Assembly (NCBI GenBank): GCA_040384265.1
Contig: JAZKJM010000001.1
Span: 310,001 to 374,000, forward strand
Direction: 5' to 3'
Origin: Pseudomonadota bacterium
Lineage (GTDB): Bacteria > Pseudomonadota > Alphaproteobacteria > Rickettsiales > UBA3002
DNA length: 64,000 bases
How positions within the stretch are numbered: position 1 is the stretch's first letter; every line of letters starts with the position of its first letter. The notes under the pieces are model-generated. The model saw only the letters and a program-made list of their open reading frames with translations. It did no database searches and was not told where the DNA came from. This document shows, piece by piece, positions 54,841 through 62,168 of the stretch. The position numbers were made by a program, and so were the translations under genes.

Positions 54841-55308
54841 ATGTTCATCGCCCGCCCATCACCACCCATTATCGTCGTCGCCCCGGTTGCAGAACCAGTC
54901 ACGCCCGCTGCCCCACCGGCAGCACCCATCGCGGATCCAAACGATTCATCCACCCAGATCCTCGAACTCTTCAACCCATCCGACCAATATCTCACCAACC
55001 AGCTCAGCGACACCGTCATCACCCAGCAGATCGAGCAAATCTTCACCCTTAGTTTCGTGCTGACGAAATGCCACCGCATCACCGCTGATGATTACCGCGA
55101 CAGTTTCCGCGCCCTCATCGTCTATGCCCAGCAAATGAAACTCGCGCCCGATGGCGTTAGCGCCGAAGCCCGCGTCCGCAAAATCGCTGAATCCGCCGGT
55201 GCGAGCTACGCGCTCGTCTACAGCCGCACCAACTGCGCGGATCCCGACCTGCCCATCCGCGCCCAGCAATTACTGAAATGGCAAACCGCCATCTTAGACA
55301 ATCACTAG
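54841..55308 (+). CDS. Hypothetical anchored protein, fourth gene of the insert operon (start uncertain)
   Basis: The first standard start is ATG 54841 (155 aa), but the frame is open back to a stop at 54760 and codes there for RNRYILTAAALGVCVGIGGA, which with the following residues makes a perfect basic-then-hydrophobic membrane anchor like that of the preceding gene. No ATG, GTG or TTG precedes it; the only near-candidate is CTG at 54769. The rest is a Pro/Ala linker and a helical domain with two cysteines. Probably an anchored periplasmic protein with a non-standard start or a frameshift link to the upstream gene. Confidence 0.55.
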   Translation: MFIARPSPPIIVVAPVAEPVTPAAPPAAPIADPNDSSTQILELFNPSDQYLTNQLSDTVITQQIEQIFTLSFVLTKCHRITADDYRDSFRALIVYAQQMKLAPDGVSAEARVRKIAESAGASYALVYSRTNCADPDLPIRAQQLLKWQTAILDNH

Positions 55309-55698
55309 CGCCCCGGTCGATTCCAACCGGCATTGCAGCCGCTTTACATTCCCGGCCTCCATCGTCTCGCGGTAAAGCGTTACCACCGCCGTAAACAGCA
55401 GCGTTTCCGCCGTGTTCATCTCTAATTTGAAATTGCCGCTGGCCCCGCTCAGCATCAGGCTGCGCAGCCGCAGCGGCGCCGCATCATCGGTCGCCAGCCC
55501 ATCGCACTCGATCACCGCGTGCCGCGCGGTGGTGCCCGTGCTCACCTGCCATGCATCCGCCGCAATCGCGGTCGCCACCGCATTGCGCTGGCTGATTTCG
55601 CAGCGCGTCACCATCGCGCCTTTCAGCGTCGCAAAGCCCTCGCTCATCAGCCCATCACCCACCAGCAGGCTCAGCCCATCCGCGCCAATCATCGCCAT
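55294..55698 (-). CDS. Major tail protein, GTA gp9-like
   Basis: The 134-aa product has the phage tail tube pattern: MIGADGLSLLVGDG, a TRCEISQRNAVATAIAADAW helix-strand block, and C-terminal beta strands. Its place right after the DUF3168 gene is where the TP901-1-type major tail protein lies in GTAs. The match rests on context more than on motifs. Its end overlaps the convergent insert gene by 15 bases. Confidence 0.75.
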   Translation of the reverse strand: MAMIGADGLSLLVGDGLMSEGFATLKGAMVTRCEISQRNAVATAIAADAWQVSTGTTARHAVIECDGLATDDAAPLRLRSLMLSGASGNFKLEMNTAETLLFTAVVTLYRETMEAGNVKRLQCRLESTGALVIV

Positions 55699-55699
55699 A

Positions 55700-56104
55700 T
55701 CAATTCTCCGTCACCGTTGCAGTGATTGTCAGCGTGCCATGAATCCGCGTGCCCTGCTCGATCAGCGTGGTCTCCGCCTGCTCACACCGCAGCAGCACCA
55801 GCTGGTAACCACTCATCGTCAACGTGCCCAAATGCACCAGCGCAAATATCCGGTTCATAATCGCAAGCGCCGTCTTGCGGCCACCAACATCCGTCCACAC
55901 ATCCAGCCCCAGCCGGCATTGGGCCACACTCACCCCGTCCGCCGCCACCACATTCTGCAGCCCGTCGCCAATCACCACATAGGGCAACGCCGCTCCCTGC
56001 GGCACCGTGTCATACACCCCGCCGACCATGCCCATCAGCACGCCATCCGCATGCAGCTTGCCATACAGCGCCCGCTGCACTTCCATCAACGCCAATCCGC
56101 TCAT
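55700..56104 (-). CDS. DUF3168 tail-completion protein, GTA gp8-like
   Basis: The 134-aa protein fits DUF3168: ALMEVQRALYGKLHADGVLM, VGGVYDTVPQGAALPYVVIG, LGLDVWTDVGGRKTALAIMN. It forms the tail terminator. The start overlaps the preceding adaptor's stop by 4 bases, consistent with coupled translation in the head-tail joining module. Confidence 0.9.
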   Translation of the reverse strand: MSGLALMEVQRALYGKLHADGVLMGMVGGVYDTVPQGAALPYVVIGDGLQNVVAADGVSVAQCRLGLDVWTDVGGRKTALAIMNRIFALVHLGTLTMSGYQLVLLRCEQAETTLIEQGTRIHGTLTITATVTEN

Positions 56105-56421
56105 AAATTTTCCTCATAGGTTAGGATGCTCAACGCCTCGCCCGTCTCATGCAACGAGTGAATCACCAGCGTGCGCGATTTCCACACAACGCGCATGGAT
56201 GCCTTGATGTCCGTGCGCAAACGCACCTTCACCCGATACCCTGCCCGCGCATTCAGCTGATCGCCAATCACCCGTTCGCTGTCGGACACATACACCGGCG
56301 TCACGTTCGCAAATACATTGGCCAGTTCCGACCAGCTGACCGTCTGCCCGCCATACCCGTCATCCACCCGCACCTGCTGCTGAATGCTGACCCGCTCGGT
56401 CAACTGCGATGCCAGCGTCAT
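56101..56421 (-). CDS. Head-tail adaptor / head closure protein, GTA gp7-like
   Basis: I place the start at 56421, where an ATGA overlap links it to the preceding connector gene. The 106-aa product carries the SPP1 gp16-like pattern: LTERVSIQQQVRVDDGYGGQ, then the strand-rich VWKSRTLVIHSLHE. It closes the head after packaging. Confidence 0.88.
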   Translation of the reverse strand: MTLASQLTERVSIQQQVRVDDGYGGQTVSWSELANVFANVTPVYVSDSERVIGDQLNARAGYRVKVRLRTDIKASMRVVWKSRTLVIHSLHETGEALSILTYEENL

Positions 56422-56966
56422 AGCGACACCCGGCGATACGGCTGATAACACGCCAGCGCCTGCGTCGGCAGCGGCACTGCGCCCTCCCGGTTTTCCATCA
56501 TCGAGGCGATGTGGTGCAATATACCCTGCGTAATCTGCGCCGGCACCTCGCTCACCGTCGCCGCGCTCGATGCGCTGAAGCGCACTGTCAGATTTTCAAT
56601 GCTCGGCGCGTTAGTGAACAGCACCGCATAGCCATCCACACTCAGCCGATAATTCGCTGCATTCATGGTCGAGCTTGCGCCCGCCTCATTCACCAGCGTC
56701 ACACTCGTAATGCTTTGCGCCGGGCCAAACGGCAGACGAATCCGCACACCGCACGGGTTCGCCACCGTGTAATCCCACACCTGCGGCAGCAGCGCCATGC
56801 GCAGGTAGGATTCAGCAAACTGCCGCGCCGTGACAATCGCCCGCGTAATCGCGTCGTCGTCGCCCGTATGTTCCACACGCAGAAATGTTTTTGCCTGGGC
56901 AAGCGTTACCGGCTCGCTCGCAGGCCCGCTCACAAGCCGCAGCTCGCAGGATGCGTCATCGCTCAT
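56418..56966 (-). CDS. Head-tail connector protein, GTA gp6-like (phiE125 gp8 type)
   Basis: From ATG 56966, after GGAG by 5 bases, the 182-aa product is a typical phage connector: EPVTLAQAKTFLRVEHTGDD and the following helix AIVTARQFAESYLRMALLPQ, C-terminal ILHHIASMMENREGAV. The reading frame is open for a further 53 codons to 57125 and that part also reads like real protein (GARPLSREDVALLVRLGWA), so an extended form is possible. Confidence 0.85.
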   Translation of the reverse strand: MSDDASCELRLVSGPASEPVTLAQAKTFLRVEHTGDDDAITRAIVTARQFAESYLRMALLPQVWDYTVANPCGVRIRLPFGPAQSITSVTLVNEAGASSTMNAANYRLSVDGYAVLFTNAPSIENLTVRFSASSAATVSEVPAQITQGILHHIASMMENREGAVPLPTQALACYQPYRRVSL

Positions 56967-57144
56967 AGGGTCTCCAGAAAAAAGGGGTGAATCGGGAATC
57001 AACGTCGCCCAGCCAAGGCGCACTAAAAGCGCCACATCCTCGCGCGACAACGGCCGCGCGCCATCAACGCACAGCACCGCGCCACCGCCCCACCAGCTGC
57101 GCGGGCGATAGAGATGACACGGCATATCAAAACGCTAAGGGGAG

Positions 57145-57486
57145 TTATTCGTGCTCGTTGGCGATCTTGCTCAGTTCAGCCGCCAGCCGGTTGGCATTAC
57201 CGGGGTCGGGAATATCCAGCATGCCATCATGGTTGAAGCCGTAATCCTCTTCCATGCGCGCGCGGATGTCCGCAGTCGGCTCGCCCACGCCCGCCTCGAT
57301 GATGACGCCATGCTCCTCAGGATAAAACAAGCCCTGCTGCTGCGCTTCCATGAAGGCCTGCAGCTTGTCCGCCCGCACGCCCACATAGGCATAGATCCCT
57401 GCACCGTCCGGGTCTTCGCCACGCACCAGCAACACGCAGACTGTCTTTTCCGCGAGGATTTTTTCAGACCGGCTCAACTCGCTCAC
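57145..57486 (-). CDS. Hypothetical protein between capsid and connector, paralogue of 63667-63939
   Basis: I choose the GTG at 57486, preceded by AAGGAG with 6 bases spacing. The 113-aa acidic product is similar over its length to the small protein at 63667-63939 (shared GEPTxxIRxxxxExYGF ending, AxxxGxxxxEExGxII pattern). Neither belongs to a family I recognise. Position between capsid and connector is unusual in GTA clusters. Confidence 0.65.
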   Translation of the reverse strand: MSELSRSEKILAEKTVCVLLVRGEDPDGAGIYAYVGVRADKLQAFMEAQQQGLFYPEEHGVIIEAGVGEPTADIRARMEEDYGFNHDGMLDIPDPGNANRLAAELSKIANEHE

Positions 57487-57616
57487 GGAATGCTCCTTAT
57501 GAAGCCTCAACTTTACGGTTATCGCCCACCACCGTCAACAAAAACGCCGCGCCCGAAGGGTATAGACGCCTGTTTACGGGCCGTTGCCGACAAATATGCC
57601 ATATTGCTTAGGTATA

Positions 57617-57644
57617 GGCGGGTGTGCCCGAAGGCACACCCGCC
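57617..57644 (-). terminator. Hairpin after the capsid gene
   Basis: Perfect 12-bp stem GGCGGGTGTGCC/GGCACACCCGCC around a CGAA tetraloop lies after the capsid stop. The T-tract is weak, so it could stabilise the capsid mRNA rather than terminate it. Confidence 0.6.
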
Positions 57645-57714
57645 CTTCAACGCCGCCTTAACACGTGCCGGTGGGTGGGGCACAAACGACCGTGGGCGCG
57701 CTGAATGCCATGCC

Positions 57715-58911
57715 TTAAAGCAGCTTCAGCAGCTTGATAGCTTCGGTGTTGACCACTTCACCGCCCACCCGCTTGGTGGTGTAGAACTTCACAAACGGTT
57801 TCGCGGTAAACGGATCACGCAGGGTGCGGATGCCAATGCGATCCACCACCAGATAGGCGCGCTTAAAGTCCGCAATCGCTACCGAAAGCGAGCTTGCCGC
57901 CGGCACCGGCATGTCGGAGGCCAACGCCACCGGCACACCCAGCAACGTGTCCGGCGTGCCTGCCGACAGGCCCGGCTGCCAGAGATACTGGTTGGTGGTC
58001 GCCTCTTTCAATAAGCGCACCGCCTGCACGGTGGTGCGATGCATCAGGAACGTCGCGTGGCGCGCATAATCATCCTTCAGCGAGTAATACAGCTGCACCA
58101 GGCTATCGGCCGTCACCGTTGCCGAAGTGCCGGTTGTCACCTGCTGAATCTGCCCCCACGCCGTGCCCGCCGTATAGGTCAGGATGCCCTTCGGTTTGGT
58201 GGTGCCATCGCCGGTGATAAACGCGGTGGCCTCAAGGCGCGCCATTTTATCGGCCACCTTGCGGGCAATCCATTGCTCAATATCGATCGATGCATCATCG
58301 ATCAGTTTCTGCGTCGCCTGCGGCTGCGCATACATCTCATACGTATCCACCGTATTGCGGCCAATGGTCGAGGATGTGGTTTCCGCCGAGCGCACCGTGG
58401 TCTCATCGCCCCACGCCGCATCCATATCGACCGTGTCCTCAATCAAATCCAGCGAGTCGGAGGAAATCGTCTCCACCGTCGCAAGCGAACGCATCGGCGA
58501 GGATTCATTGACAATCTGCACAATCAAATCCGCCAGCTGGTTAGGCACCAGGTAGCCACCGCTCGCATCCGTCCCCGCCGAAAGCGCCTTGGTCTGGATC
58601 TGCTCCAGACCCGATTCCGTGCCCTTGCGCAGGTAGGAATGAAACGCCGCCTTATACTCCGATTGGTCTTCGCCGCGATAGCCCAGCGAGCTCATCTCGC
58701 GGCCCGGACGCGCATGCGCCGTTTCCATGCGATCCATCCGGTGCTTATGCTGGTCCAGCGCATCGTTGATTTTTTTCAAATGGTCGGTGTGCAGCGGGTC
58801 GGCATACCCCTTACGCTCAATTTCGCTCAGGCGGTTTTCGTTCACCTGTTTAAATTGCTCCCAGGCACTGCCCAGCGCATACATACCGTCGGTCACTTCT
58901 TGAATTGTCAT
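57715..58911 (-). CDS. HK97-type major capsid protein, GTA gp5-like
   Basis: The 398-aa product has the coiled-coil delta domain at its start (RLSEIERKGYADPLHTDHLK, about 1-105) and an HK97-fold body (SGGYLVPNQLADLIVQIVNE, MARLEATAFITGDGTTKPKG, LLGVPVALASDMP). It forms the icosahedral shell after processing by the prohead protease, whose gene lies upstream. Confidence 0.94.
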   Translation of the reverse strand: MTIQEVTDGMYALGSAWEQFKQVNENRLSEIERKGYADPLHTDHLKKINDALDQHKHRMDRMETAHARPGREMSSLGYRGEDQSEYKAAFHSYLRKGTESGLEQIQTKALSAGTDASGGYLVPNQLADLIVQIVNESSPMRSLATVETISSDSLDLIEDTVDMDAAWGDETTVRSAETTSSTIGRNTVDTYEMYAQPQATQKLIDDASIDIEQWIARKVADKMARLEATAFITGDGTTKPKGILTYTAGTAWGQIQQVTTGTSATVTADSLVQLYYSLKDDYARHATFLMHRTTVQAVRLLKEATTNQYLWQPGLSAGTPDTLLGVPVALASDMPVPAASSLSVAIADFKRAYLVVDRIGIRTLRDPFTAKPFVKFYTTKRVGGEVVNTEAIKLLKLL

Positions 58912-59225
58912 CGTATCATCCTCTAATTAAGTGAAAAAAGAACGATGCCGATCACGCCGTTTCCGTCGTCATCCACATCACGTAAAAATTAATAAAATTC
59001 TACCAAAGTTTAACTTGTGTTAACTTTTTGCCCGTGTTACCGTTTTTTCAAGTGAACGAACAACCTATCCCCAGCCAATCAAAACGGGGTGTTAACGAGT
59101 CGCTGAAAGATGTTGCCATCCCTGCATCGCTTCAGCATAGTTTAGGTCGGGATTGTCAGGCGCAACGCTTGGCTGTCTCATAAAAACAATAGCCCCTCAC
59201 CGGGGCACAGCGCAGGCAAGTTTTT
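58912..59225. other. Gene-free AT-rich spacer upstream of the capsid gene
   Basis: No credible gene on either strand. It contains a TTAAC repeat pair (59010-59014 and 59020-59024), close to but not matching the CtrA N7 spacing. It probably holds promoters of the capsid gene and of the divergent small gene. Confidence 0.4.
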
Positions 59226-59678
59226 ATGCAAGAGTTCTCCGTTGCTTTCAGTCGAGTGTCGCGCGCCGCGATTGCGGCCAATCCCGAATTAAAAAGCCAC
59301 GTCATCGAGCTGCTCAACCGCGCCTATTTCAACCTGCACGGCACCTCCTTTGGCAGCGCCGACCCGTTATGGGTCAACGGCATCATCGCCGCCGGTCTCC
59401 AGCTCTGCCTCGATGAACGCGTCAGCGGCCTGAACCCGCGCGAACTCGTCCATCTGTTCGAAAACGTCATCCGCATCAGCGAAGAGCATCTGCGCGAGGC
59501 ACGCCGCCACGCTGCCATGGCCAGCAACGTGTTTTACCTGAAAGAAACCTCGCTGGATGCCATCCTGCTCGACACGCAGGAAGCGGGTTACCACCCCGCC
59601 GCCCCCACCATCATGGGCCGCAACGCCGCTCACACCGGCCGGGTAGAACTGCCAAAACCCGGCGATCCCATCGCGTAA
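59226..59678 (+). CDS. Hypothetical protein running against the phage genes
   Basis: The 150-aa product is helical (VELLNRAYFNLHGTSFG-like region, FENVIRISEEHLREARRHAA) with a Pro-rich end and ends inside the convergent prohead protease gene (49-base overlap). No ribosome binding site of strength. Not recognised; either a small regulator or an inserted cellular gene. Confidence 0.5.
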   Translation: MQEFSVAFSRVSRAAIAANPELKSHVIELLNRAYFNLHGTSFGSADPLWVNGIIAAGLQLCLDERVSGLNPRELVHLFENVIRISEEHLREARRHAAMASNVFYLKETSLDAILLDTQEAGYHPAAPTIMGRNAAHTGRVELPKPGDPIA

Positions 59679-60220
59679 AGCAAGGCAATCCCGGCACGGT
59701 CGAGCACACTCGCCAAGTGCGCCATCGGGTCACCCTCGGCAGATTTCACCACCGTCACCAGCGCCGCCTCATTCGCCGGCATCGTCACCAGGCTGATCTC
59801 CCACAGCTCGACTTCCAGCAACGCCCGCACGCCCGTATCAATGTTGCGCTTCGCACGCTTCACGCTGTAGCCAATGCTTAAGCCCCGAATCACGCCAGAT
59901 TTCAGCAGCGCATATGCTTCACGCGCCCGCGCCACCTCCATCAGCAGCTTGCCTTTCACATACAGCCCGCGCGTGTTCTCAAACAGCGTTTCGATCACCC
60001 CAATCGGGCTCTCCCACTGGTGTTGCCACAGCAACTGCACCGGCTGATTGCGGGTTTTCAGGCTCGCCCGAAACGCGCCCGGCTGCACCACATCGCGCTG
60101 GCTATCAACCACGTTAAACACGCTCGCATAGCCCTCAAATGTCCCGTCCTGCGCCAGTGATTTGACCTCGAACGCACAGGAAACCGTCTCCCGGCCCGCG
60201 TGATATGCCTTATTTTCCAT
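59630..60220 (-). CDS. HK97-family prohead protease, GTA gp4-like
   Basis: Start at 60220 (ENKAYHAGRETVSCAFEVKS) gives 196 aa. The U35-type core is present: FEGYASVFNVVDSQRDVVQP, QLLWQHQWESPIGVIE with the catalytic His, and GLSIGYSVKRAKR with the Ser. It matures the capsid. The start overlaps the portal stop by 11 bases. Confidence 0.9.
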   Translation of the reverse strand: MENKAYHAGRETVSCAFEVKSLAQDGTFEGYASVFNVVDSQRDVVQPGAFRASLKTRNQPVQLLWQHQWESPIGVIETLFENTRGLYVKGKLLMEVARAREAYALLKSGVIRGLSIGYSVKRAKRNIDTGVRALLEVELWEISLVTMPANEAALVTVVKSAEGDPMAHLASVLDRAGIALLYAMGSPGFGSSTRPV

Positions 60221-61406
60221 CGCTGATCCCCAACAGTTTGCGTTTCTCATCCGCGCTCAGGAAATCCGCCTTGCTGATGCGCTCCCAATACGCATCCCGT
60301 TTCTCCGCCAGCACCGGGATCGCATCCTGGTCGAGGCTCAGCGTCAGCGCCGTATCGAACATCGGCACCAGCCAGTTATTCAGCGCATCCGTCACGCTTT
60401 GCAGCAGCGGCACAATCGTCTGCTCCCACAGCGCCAGCCGCGCTTCCTTCAGGTTGGCGTAGGTATTATCCCCCGTAATCCCCAGCAATTGCGGCGGCAC
60501 GCCAAACGCCAGCGCCACATCCCGCGCACTCGAATTCTTGATCTCGATAAAATCCATATCCTTGGGCGAAAGGCTCATTTCCTTCCATTCGAGCCCGCCT
60601 TCCAGCAGCAGCGGCCGCCCGGCATTCAGCGCGCCGGAAAACTGGTCATCCAGCTGCGTTTTCAACCGCGTATACTGGCTCTCGCTCAGCGCGCCCGGTT
60701 GCCCGTCACCCGCCTTCACCATCAGCGCCCCCGAAGGCCGCGCCCCATTTTGCAGCAGCGCCTGGTTCCACGCCCCACACTGGTTATGCTGGTCGATGCT
60801 ATAGGCCGCAGCCTCCATCGGCGACAGCCCATACCAATCATCCAGCGGGTGAAATGTCTTCACATGCAGAATCCGCGACTGGCCGGTAATCGCATCCACC
60901 GGCACATCCACCGAACGCGTATCGATCGTATACCGATACGCCTTGGGAATCCCCCCCTGACCGGGGATAATCGCAATCCGGTCCGGCCGCAACACATGCA
61001 GCTCCAGCGGCGGCGCACCCTTCGGCCCAATCGCATGCAGATACGCATTGCCCGCAATCTGGCGATGCGCATACAGCGCCTCGCATAATTCACTGCCGCC
61101 CTGCAGCGGGTTGGGCGTCGCCAGCAGCGTCAGCAGCGGGTGGCCCTCCAGCACGCGGCTGCCGCGCGCCCGGCGTTCACTCAATTTCCACGGCACGGAT
61201 GCCGCCGCCGTCGCAATCATCGACACCGCGCGATGGGCGATCACATTGCGGCGATAGCCCTCATCGGCAAATTTCGTCATGTCGCGCCGCATCCATACCG
61301 GCTGGCTGGAGGGGATCATGAACGACGTCGTCGCCGGATAGGTTTTTTCTTCAACGACAGGCCCGCGCAAACGACGCTGCGCCAGCCACGGTATCATGCG
61401 TGCCAT
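60210..61406 (-). CDS. HK97-family portal protein, GTA gp3-like
   Basis: From ATG 61406 the product is 398 aa with family landmarks FADEGYRRNVIAHRAVSMIA, HPLLTLLATPNPLQGGSE, GNAYLHAIG, PLDDWYGLSPMEAAAYSIDQ and GVPPQLLGITGDNTYANLKE. It forms the dodecameric DNA gate. A start further upstream (61457) is possible but no start has a strong ribosome binding site. Confidence 0.92.
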   Translation of the reverse strand: MARMIPWLAQRRLRGPVVEEKTYPATTSFMIPSSQPVWMRRDMTKFADEGYRRNVIAHRAVSMIATAAASVPWKLSERRARGSRVLEGHPLLTLLATPNPLQGGSELCEALYAHRQIAGNAYLHAIGPKGAPPLELHVLRPDRIAIIPGQGGIPKAYRYTIDTRSVDVPVDAITGQSRILHVKTFHPLDDWYGLSPMEAAAYSIDQHNQCGAWNQALLQNGARPSGALMVKAGDGQPGALSESQYTRLKTQLDDQFSGALNAGRPLLLEGGLEWKEMSLSPKDMDFIEIKNSSARDVALAFGVPPQLLGITGDNTYANLKEARLALWEQTIVPLLQSVTDALNNWLVPMFDTALTLSLDQDAIPVLAEKRDAYWERISKADFLSADEKRKLLGISDGK

Positions 61407-61470
61407 AGGTTCTATCCATGTTGGTGGGGAAAACATGCCGCCATTATCACTACACATGCCCCACCCCCCA

Positions 61471-61564
61471 CCGTCATCCTGCGGCTCGACCGCAGGATCT
61501 CAGGCAACGCCCGCAAGCCTCAGCGTGCTGCCTGAGATCCTACGCGTAAAGCGTAGGATGACGG
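61471..61564. repeat. 94-bp composite palindromic repeat
   Basis: The outer ends CCGTCATCCT and AGGATGACGG are inverted copies; inside are a CCTGCGG/CCGCAGG hairpin, a CTCAGGCA/TGCCTGAG pair and a CCTACGC/GCGTAGG hairpin. This is the structure of dispersed intergenic palindromes seen in other alphaproteobacteria, lying in the spacer before the portal gene. Confidence 0.75.
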
Positions 61565-61693
61565 AGTAGGTAGGAACAGGATGCATGAAATAACGACAGA
61601 CTGGGAAGCGAGCCCTGCTCACAGAAATCCCATTCTATATTTATAGGTTTAATCCTAATCCCAGATACCCGGAAGGGGGCGAGTGAAAAATAA

Positions 61694-62104
61694 TTACACC
61701 TGCCGCTGCGGCACCGGCTCGCCCACCATGCCCTGCGTCTTCACATCCTCCACGCGGATGGATGAAAGCGGCACATGGCCCGCTTTATCCGCCATCACTT
61801 GCGGCGCGTCCATCTCCGCCGTTACCATCGCGGGCCCATTTGGCACAGATGCTTTTTCTACCTGATCGGATGCCTTGAACGACGAATACGCCGCCAGCAG
61901 CGCCGAGAAAATTCCCATGCCCCACTGCATAATTGGCGCCGCCATCTGCCGGCTTGGCTCATTGCCGCGCACGCCCAGCCAGCGGCCAAGCATCGCCCCC
62001 AACCCGCCAAACAGCGCCGCGCTGAACATCGCAAGCCCCACCCGCTCCCCATAACTGGGCGGCGTGGTCACATTCTCCACAGCGAGCTCTGACGGCTTTT
62101 CCAT
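61694..62104 (-). CDS. Small membrane protein between terminase and portal genes
   Basis: The 136-aa product from ATG 62104 has two hydrophobic segments (GLAMFSAALFGGLGAMLGRW; MQWGMGIFSALLAAYSSF) and a soluble C-terminal region (about 85-136). It has its own TGTGA-repeat promoter with a -10 six bases before the ATG, predicting a leaderless mRNA. It is not a known GTA component and resembles the other regulon proteins in layout. Confidence 0.65.
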   Translation of the reverse strand: MEKPSELAVENVTTPPSYGERVGLAMFSAALFGGLGAMLGRWLGVRGNEPSRQMAAPIMQWGMGIFSALLAAYSSFKASDQVEKASVPNGPAMVTAEMDAPQVMADKAGHVPLSSIRVEDVKTQGMVGEPVPQRQV

Positions 62105-62110
62105 GCTTAC

Positions 62111-62154
62111 AAAATACCACAGCCGCGTCGTGTGATAGTGTGAAGTTTTTGTGA
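62111..62154 (-). promoter_or_regulatory. TGTGA-repeat promoter (leaderless type)
   Basis: Two perfect TGTGA half-sites (62139-62143 and 62150-62154), 22 bases before TATTTT (62111-62116), six bases before the ATG. A third TGTGA lies at 62131-62135. Confidence 0.6.
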
Positions 62155-62168
62155 CAAAACAGTTAATT

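Noticed and set aside
59010-59024. CtrA-like TTAA pair upstream of the capsid gene
   Set aside because: Spacing is N6, not N7, and AT-rich context makes chance matches likely.
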